NCBI RefSeq assembly: GCF_000240165.1
Contig: NC_017585.1
Span: 496,001-560,000 of the forward strand
From: Streptantibioticus cattleyicolor NRRL 8057 = DSM 46488
GTDB taxonomy: Bacteria > Actinomycetota > Actinomycetes > Streptomycetales > Streptomycetaceae
Direction: 5' to 3'
DNA: 64,000 nucleotides
Part shown: one piece after another, positions 60,108-64,000 of the stretch
Position numbering within the stretch: the first letter of the stretch is position 1
Layout: every line of letters starts with the position of its first letter
Made by a program: the position numbers and the translations under genes
Notes under the pieces: model-generated
Told to the model about the DNA's origin: nothing
The model's input: only the letters and a program-made list of their open reading frames with translations
Databases searched by the model: none

Positions 60108-63100
60108 GCCTCCAGCGCGGCGGACGGGCCGGTGGGTACGGAGGAGGGGGTGGCGGGCCCGCGGGCCAGTTCGGCCGCGATCAGCTGGGCGATCCTGGGC
60201 AGCGCGGCGCTTTCCAGCAGGTCCCAGTGGCCGCAGTCGACCGGCTCGACGGTGAAGCCGCCGTCGGCACGGCGCCGCCAGAAGTCCCGCACCGCGGCCC
60301 CTTCCGCCTCGTCGGTGACGTCGGCGGCGGCCTGCACGAACAGCAGCCGGGCGGCGGACGGCCGGGGTTCGAAGTCGCGGGCGGTCGTCCGGTTGTGGTT
60401 GTAGATGCGGTGGTAGCGGTCGATCTGGGCGTCGTCGATGCCGGGGTACATGCCGTTGAACCGGACGAGTTTGTCGCGGAACTCGGCGGCGTCGACCGGT
60501 TCGATGGCGGCCCGCGCGGCGGCGTCCTCGGTGCCGTGGGTGTCGAGCAGCACCACGGTGACGCTCGGGTGTCCGGAGGCGGCGAGGAGGCGTCCCATCT
60601 CGTGGGCGACCAGGCCGCCGTAGGACAGGCCGCACAGCACCAGGGTCTCGTCCGGGCGGGGGGCGACCAGTTCCAGGTAGGTCCGCGCCATCGCCTCGAC
60701 GGTGGGCAGCGGTTCCTCGCCGGCCTCGATGCCGGGTGACTGGATGCCGCACACCCCGGTGTCCTCGGGGAGCGCGGCGGCCAGCGGCAGGTAGCAGAAG
60801 GCGGTGCCGCCGGCCGGGTGGACGCAGACCACGCGCCGCTTTCCGGCGCCGGGCCGGAACTCGATCAGGCTGCCGCCGGCCGGGCGGGATCCGGCGCCCT
60901 GCCGCACCCGTCCGGCCTGCGCCTCGATGGTCGGGTGCAGCATGATGTCGCGGATCGGCAGCGGGGTGCCGAACTCCGCCTCGACGGCGTGGGAGAGCTT
61001 GATGGCGGAGATGGAGGTGCCGCCGATGTCGAAGAAGTCGTCGCGGACGCCGATGGCGGGGTGGAGCAGCAGCCGGCGCCAGATGCGGTGCAGCGCCATC
61101 TCCACGTGGTCGCGCGGGGTGGTGGTGTTGACCTGGGCGGGGTGTGCGGTTCGGGCGAGTTCGCGCAGGGCGGCGCGGTCGACCTTGCCGCTGTGGTTGA
61201 GCGGCAGTCGCGGGAGTTCGACGAAGACGGCCGGGATCATGTAGTCGGGCAGCCGCCGGGAGAGTTCGGCGCGCCATTCGTGGGGCGGCCGGGGCTCCGC
61301 CGCGCCGCGTCCGACGCCGGCCACCAGGCGTGGCTGGCCGGCCGCGTCCTCGTCGGTGAGGACCACGGCCTCGGTGACCCCGGGCACCTCGCGCAGCGCC
61401 GCCTCGACCTCGCCGGGTTCGATCCGGAAGCCGCGCAGTTTGACCTGGTCGTCGCGGCGGCCGAGGTACATCGCGGTGCCGTCGGGCAGCCGGCGGGCGA
61501 GGTCACCGGTGCGGTAGAGGCGTTCGCCGGGGAGGAAGGGGTCGGGGAGAAACCTTTCCTCGGTGAGGTCGGGGCGGTGCAGATAGCCCCGGGCGAGGGC
61601 GGCGCCGCCGAGGAAGATCTCCCCCGGCACCCCGTCCGGCACCGGTTCCAGGCGCTCGTCGAGCAGGTACATCCGGGCGCCCGGCAGCGGGCGGCCGATC
61701 GGGCACTGCCGTTCCAGCGGCCGGAAGTCGTCGTGCACCGTGGCGTAGAGGGTGGCCTCGGTGGGCCCGTAGCCGTACAGCACGCGCAGCCCCGGCAGCA
61801 GCCGGCACATGCGGTGCAGGGCGGCCTCGGGGAGCGGTTCGACCCCGGTGAGCAGTTTGCGCAGCGGCAGTCCGGCGAGCCGGGTTTCGGGGTCCTCGTC
61901 GATCCACTTGACGTAGGCGGGCGGCAGGAACGCCTGGGTGACGTGGTGTTGGCGCATCCAGTCGAGCAACGCGCGGGGGTCGCCGCGCAGTTCGTCGGGG
62001 ACGAGGTGGAGGGCGGCGCCGGTGGTGAGCGGCATCAGCAGTTCGTGCACCGAGGCGTCGAAGCCGATGCTCGACCAGGCGGAGGCGGCCTCGCCGGGGG
62101 CGGCGCCGATCCGGTGGAGCCAGTGGTCGAAGAGGTTACGGACGCTGCGGTGGGTGACCGCGACGCCCTTGGGCCGCCCGGTGGAGCCGGAGGTGTAGAT
62201 GACGTAGGCCAGGTGGTCGTCGGTGACCGAGACCCCGGGTGCGTCGGTGCGGTCGCCCTCGGCCTCGACGGCGGTCAGCGGCAGCCAGCCGTCGGCCGGC
62301 GCGGCGGCGTCACTCAGGACGAGGACGGGGGCGGCGTCGGCCACCATGGCGGCCAGGCGTGCGGCGGGCTGGCCGGGGTCGAGCGGCAGCCAGGCGGCGC
62401 CGGCCTTGAGCACGCCGAGGACGCCGACCACCAGGTCCACGGTGCGTCCGGCGTGCACCCCGACGACCTGGTCGGGTCCGGCGCCGCGGGCGATCAGGGC
62501 GTGCGCCAGCCGGTTGGCGCGCCGGTCCAGCGCGGCGTAGTCGAGGCGTTCCCCGCCGGCCACCACGGCGTCCGCGCCGGGCCGGGTGCGTACCTGGGCC
62601 TCGAAGCGCTCGACGAGGCCGGGTCCGGCGGACGGGACGGCGGTGTCGCGCGCGGCGCCCGAACGGGCCAGCACCTCCTGGCGTTCCGCGGCGTCCAGCA
62701 GGGAGAGTTCGGTCACCGGGCGGTCGGGCTCGGCGGCGAGCTGGGTCAGTACCCGCAGCAGGTAGCGCGCGTACCGTTCGACGGTGGCGTGGTCGAACAG
62801 GGCGGTGGCGTAGTCGAGGCTGCCGACCACGCACCCGTTCTCCTCGGCGAGGGCGAGGGCGAGGTCGAACTTGGCGGGGGCGTGCTCGATGTCGAGCGGT
62901 TCCACCGTCACGTCCGGCAGCCGGAGTTGGCCGTCGAGCGCCGGGATCCAGGCGAACATCGTCTGTACCAGGGGCGTGTGGGCGGCGCTGCGGGGCGGGT
63001 TGACCAGTTCCACCACGCGCTCGAAGGGCAGGTCGACGTGGCGCAGTCCGTCGCGGAGCACCTGGCGTACCCGGGTGAGCAGTTGGCCGCCGGTGGGCGC

Positions 63101-64000
63101 GTCGGTGAGGTCGACGCGGAGCGCGAGGGTGTTGACGAAGAAGCCGATGATCCCCTTGACGTCGTCGCCGCCGCGGTTGGCGGTGGGGGCGCCGACAACG
63201 ATGTCCGTCTGCCCCGACAGCCGGGAGAGCAGTATCGACCAGCCGGTGAGGATGGTGGAGTACAGGGTGACGCGGTGGCGGCGGGCGAGGGCGGTCAGGT
63301 CGGCGGTGAGCCGCTGGTCGAGGCGTACGGAGACCCGGCCGCCGCGGTAGTCCTGTTCGGCGGGGCGCGGCCGGTCGGTGGGGAGTTCCAGCAGCGGCGG
63401 GGCGCCGGCCAGGCTGCGCGTCCAGTGGTCGGCGTGTGCGGCGGGCTCCGGTGAGGCCATCCAGGCGTGCTGGCGGCGGGCGTAGTCGGCGTAGGTGAGG
63501 GGCAGCGGCGGCAGGCCGGGGTCCTCGCCGCGCAGTCCGGCGGCGTACAGCGCGCCGAGTTCACTCAGCATCAGCTGCTGCGACCAGCCGTCGAAGACGA
63601 TGTGGTGGACGGTGACGAGCAGCACGTGGTCGTCGGCGCCCAGCACCACCAGCCGGCCCCGGGCCAGCGGGGCGCGGTCGAGGTCGAACGGGGTGACCGC
63701 CTCCTTCCGCACCAGCTCGGCGAGGCGCCGTTCGGCGTCCGGGTCGTCCGCCAACTCCTCGACGGGCAGGGGGAATCCGGTCCCGGGCGGTTCGATCCAC
63801 TGGACCACCTCGCCGTCCTGGGCGACCAGGCGGGTGCGCAGCGCCGCGTGCCGGGCGGTCAGCGCGTCGAACGCCCGGGCCAGCACGGTGCCGTCCAGCG
63901 GGCCGCGCAGCCGGAACGCCATCGGCTCGTTGTACGCCTCGTTGGCGCCCTCCAACTGGGCGAGGACCCACAGGCGTTGCTGGGACATCGACAGCGGGGC
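60104..64000 (-). CDS. NRPS, C-A-T-TE module visible (5' end outside window)
   Basis: At least 1298 residues; the frame is open through the window end, which falls inside the first condensation motif (PLSMSQQRLW). Visible: C domain (HHIVFDGWS near residue 155), A domain (VIYTSGSTGRPKG near 600), T domain (FFDIGGTSI near 990) and a TE (GLSYGGLVA near 1130, acid LLDTHG, His CGHWDL). The A pocket begins D-A-H and matches no code I know. A leading C domain means an upstream donor or an acyl starter. It is coupled to the hybrid synthetase by ATGA. Two TE-terminated synthetases in one operon suggest two released or joined pieces, as in depsipeptides. Confidence 0.93.
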   Translation of the reverse strand, partial: APLSMSQQRLWVLAQLEGANEAYNEPMAFRLRGPLDGTVLARAFDALTARHAALRTRLVAQDGEVVQWIEPPGTGFPLPVEELADDPDAERRLAELVRKEAVTPFDLDRAPLARGRLVVLGADDHVLLVTVHHIVFDGWSQQLMLSELGALYAAGLRGEDPGLPPLPLTYADYARRQHAWMASPEPAAHADHWTRSLAGAPPLLELPTDRPRPAEQDYRGGRVSVRLDQRLTADLTALARRHRVTLYSTILTGWSILLSRLSGQTDIVVGAPTANRGGDDVKGIIGFFVNTLALRVDLTDAPTGGQLLTRVRQVLRDGLRHVDLPFERVVELVNPPRSAAHTPLVQTMFAWIPALDGQLRLPDVTVEPLDIEHAPAKFDLALALAEENGCVVGSLDYATALFDHATVERYARYLLRVLTQLAAEPDRPVTELSLLDAAERQEVLARSGAARDTAVPSAGPGLVERFEAQVRTRPGADAVVAGGERLDYAALDRRANRLAHALIARGAGPDQVVGVHAGRTVDLVVGVLGVLKAGAAWLPLDPGQPAARLAAMVADAAPVLVLSDAAAPADGWLPLTAVEAEGDRTDAPGVSVTDDHLAYVIYTSGSTGRPKGVAVTHRSVRNLFDHWLHRIGAAPGEAASAWSSIGFDASVHELLMPLTTGAALHLVPDELRGDPRALLDWMRQHHVTQAFLPPAYVKWIDEDPETRLAGLPLRKLLTGVEPLPEAALHRMCRLLPGLRVLYGYGPTEATLYATVHDDFRPLERQCPIGRPLPGARMYLLDERLEPVPDGVPGEIFLGGAALARGYLHRPDLTEERFLPDPFLPGERLYRTGDLARRLPDGTAMYLGRRDDQVKLRGFRIEPGEVEAALREVPGVTEAVVLTDEDAAGQPRLVAGVGRGAAEPRPPHEWRAELSRRLPDYMIPAVFVELPRLPLNHSGKVDRAALRELARTAHPAQVNTTTPRDHVEMALHRIWRRLLLHPAIGVRDDFFDIGGTSISAIKLSHAVEAEFGTPLPIRDIMLHPTIEAQAGRVRQGAGSRPAGGSLIEFRPGAGKRRVVCVHPAGGTAFCYLPLAAALPEDTGVCGIQSPGIEAGEEPLPTVEAMARTYLELVAPRPDETLVLCGLSYGGLVAHEMGRLLAASGHPSVTVVLLDTHGTEDAAARAAIEPVDAAEFRDKLVRFNGMYPGIDDAQIDRYHRIYNHNRTTARDFEPRPSAARLLFVQAAADVTDEAEGAAVRDFWRRRADGGFTVEPVDCGHWDLLESAALPRIAQLIAAELARGPATPSSVPTGPSAALEA

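Noticed and set aside
51069..63454. Several very long plus-strand frames opposite the NRPS genes
   Set aside because: They are antisense shadows of A, C, KS and KR domains with no family motif of their own.
61237..63971. Small minus-strand frames inside the partial NRPS gene
   Set aside because: They are out-of-frame Arg/Pro-rich readings of the C and A domains without ribosome sites.

Overview
The window is high-GC DNA with GTG/TTG starts, ATGA/GTGA gene overlaps, iron boxes of the actinobacterial DmdR type and secondary-metabolite genes. This points to a Streptomyces or close relative; the species cannot be read from the sequence.

Layout. (1) 1-2.2 kb: small minus-strand hypothetical genes and an ABM-domain gene with a twin-palindrome operator. 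(2) 2.2-14.2 kb: a complete desferrioxamine-type siderophore locus. It holds desE and desF, then desA-B-C-D plus an MFS exporter (all minus), and a divergent operon of two FecCD permeases and an ATPase (plus). Two iron boxes control it, so synthesis, export, uptake and iron release lie together. (3) 14.2-17 kb: a beta-propeller protein, an L,D-transpeptidase and an LLM flavin oxidoreductase. (4) 17-25.4 kb: a divergent lipid-type biosynthetic cluster I do not recognise. An acyl-CoA-oxidase-like protein, a FabD-like acyltransferase and a KAS III face an odd AMP-ligase, an SDR and a WS/DGAT-like acyltransferase; no carrier protein is encoded. (5) 25.4-34.6 kb: a lipoprotein, a frameshifted VKOR gene coupled to a Rossmann-type protein, an SDR lacking its catalytic lysine, an esterase, secreted proteins, a two-repeat relic of a type I-E-like CRISPR array, a lipase and a two-component system.

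(6) 34.8-40.2 kb: a decay zone with remnants of an ABC ATPase, IS982 and IS21 transposases, a nucleotidyltransferase, an AbiEii-like toxin with a stop codon and a DUF1348 protein, mixed with a few intact genes. (7) 40.2-48.4 kb: an ALF-repeat secreted protein, a PfkB kinase/alcohol dehydrogenase/DeoR catabolic set, a GH114 lipoprotein, a Tat-exported phospholipase C and an unknown protein.

(8) 48.4-64 kb (continuing beyond the window): a minus-strand NRPS/PKS cluster. A partial C-A-T-TE synthetase is followed by a 3035-residue A-T-C-A-T-KS-KR-T-TE synthetase whose PKS module has no acyltransferase. Then come a GSCFA-domain protein, an SGNH protein and a TauD-type dioxygenase, in a coupled operon. 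The proline-like second A domain, the reduced malonyl extension and the dioxygenase resemble the detoxin/rimosamide family; this is inference.
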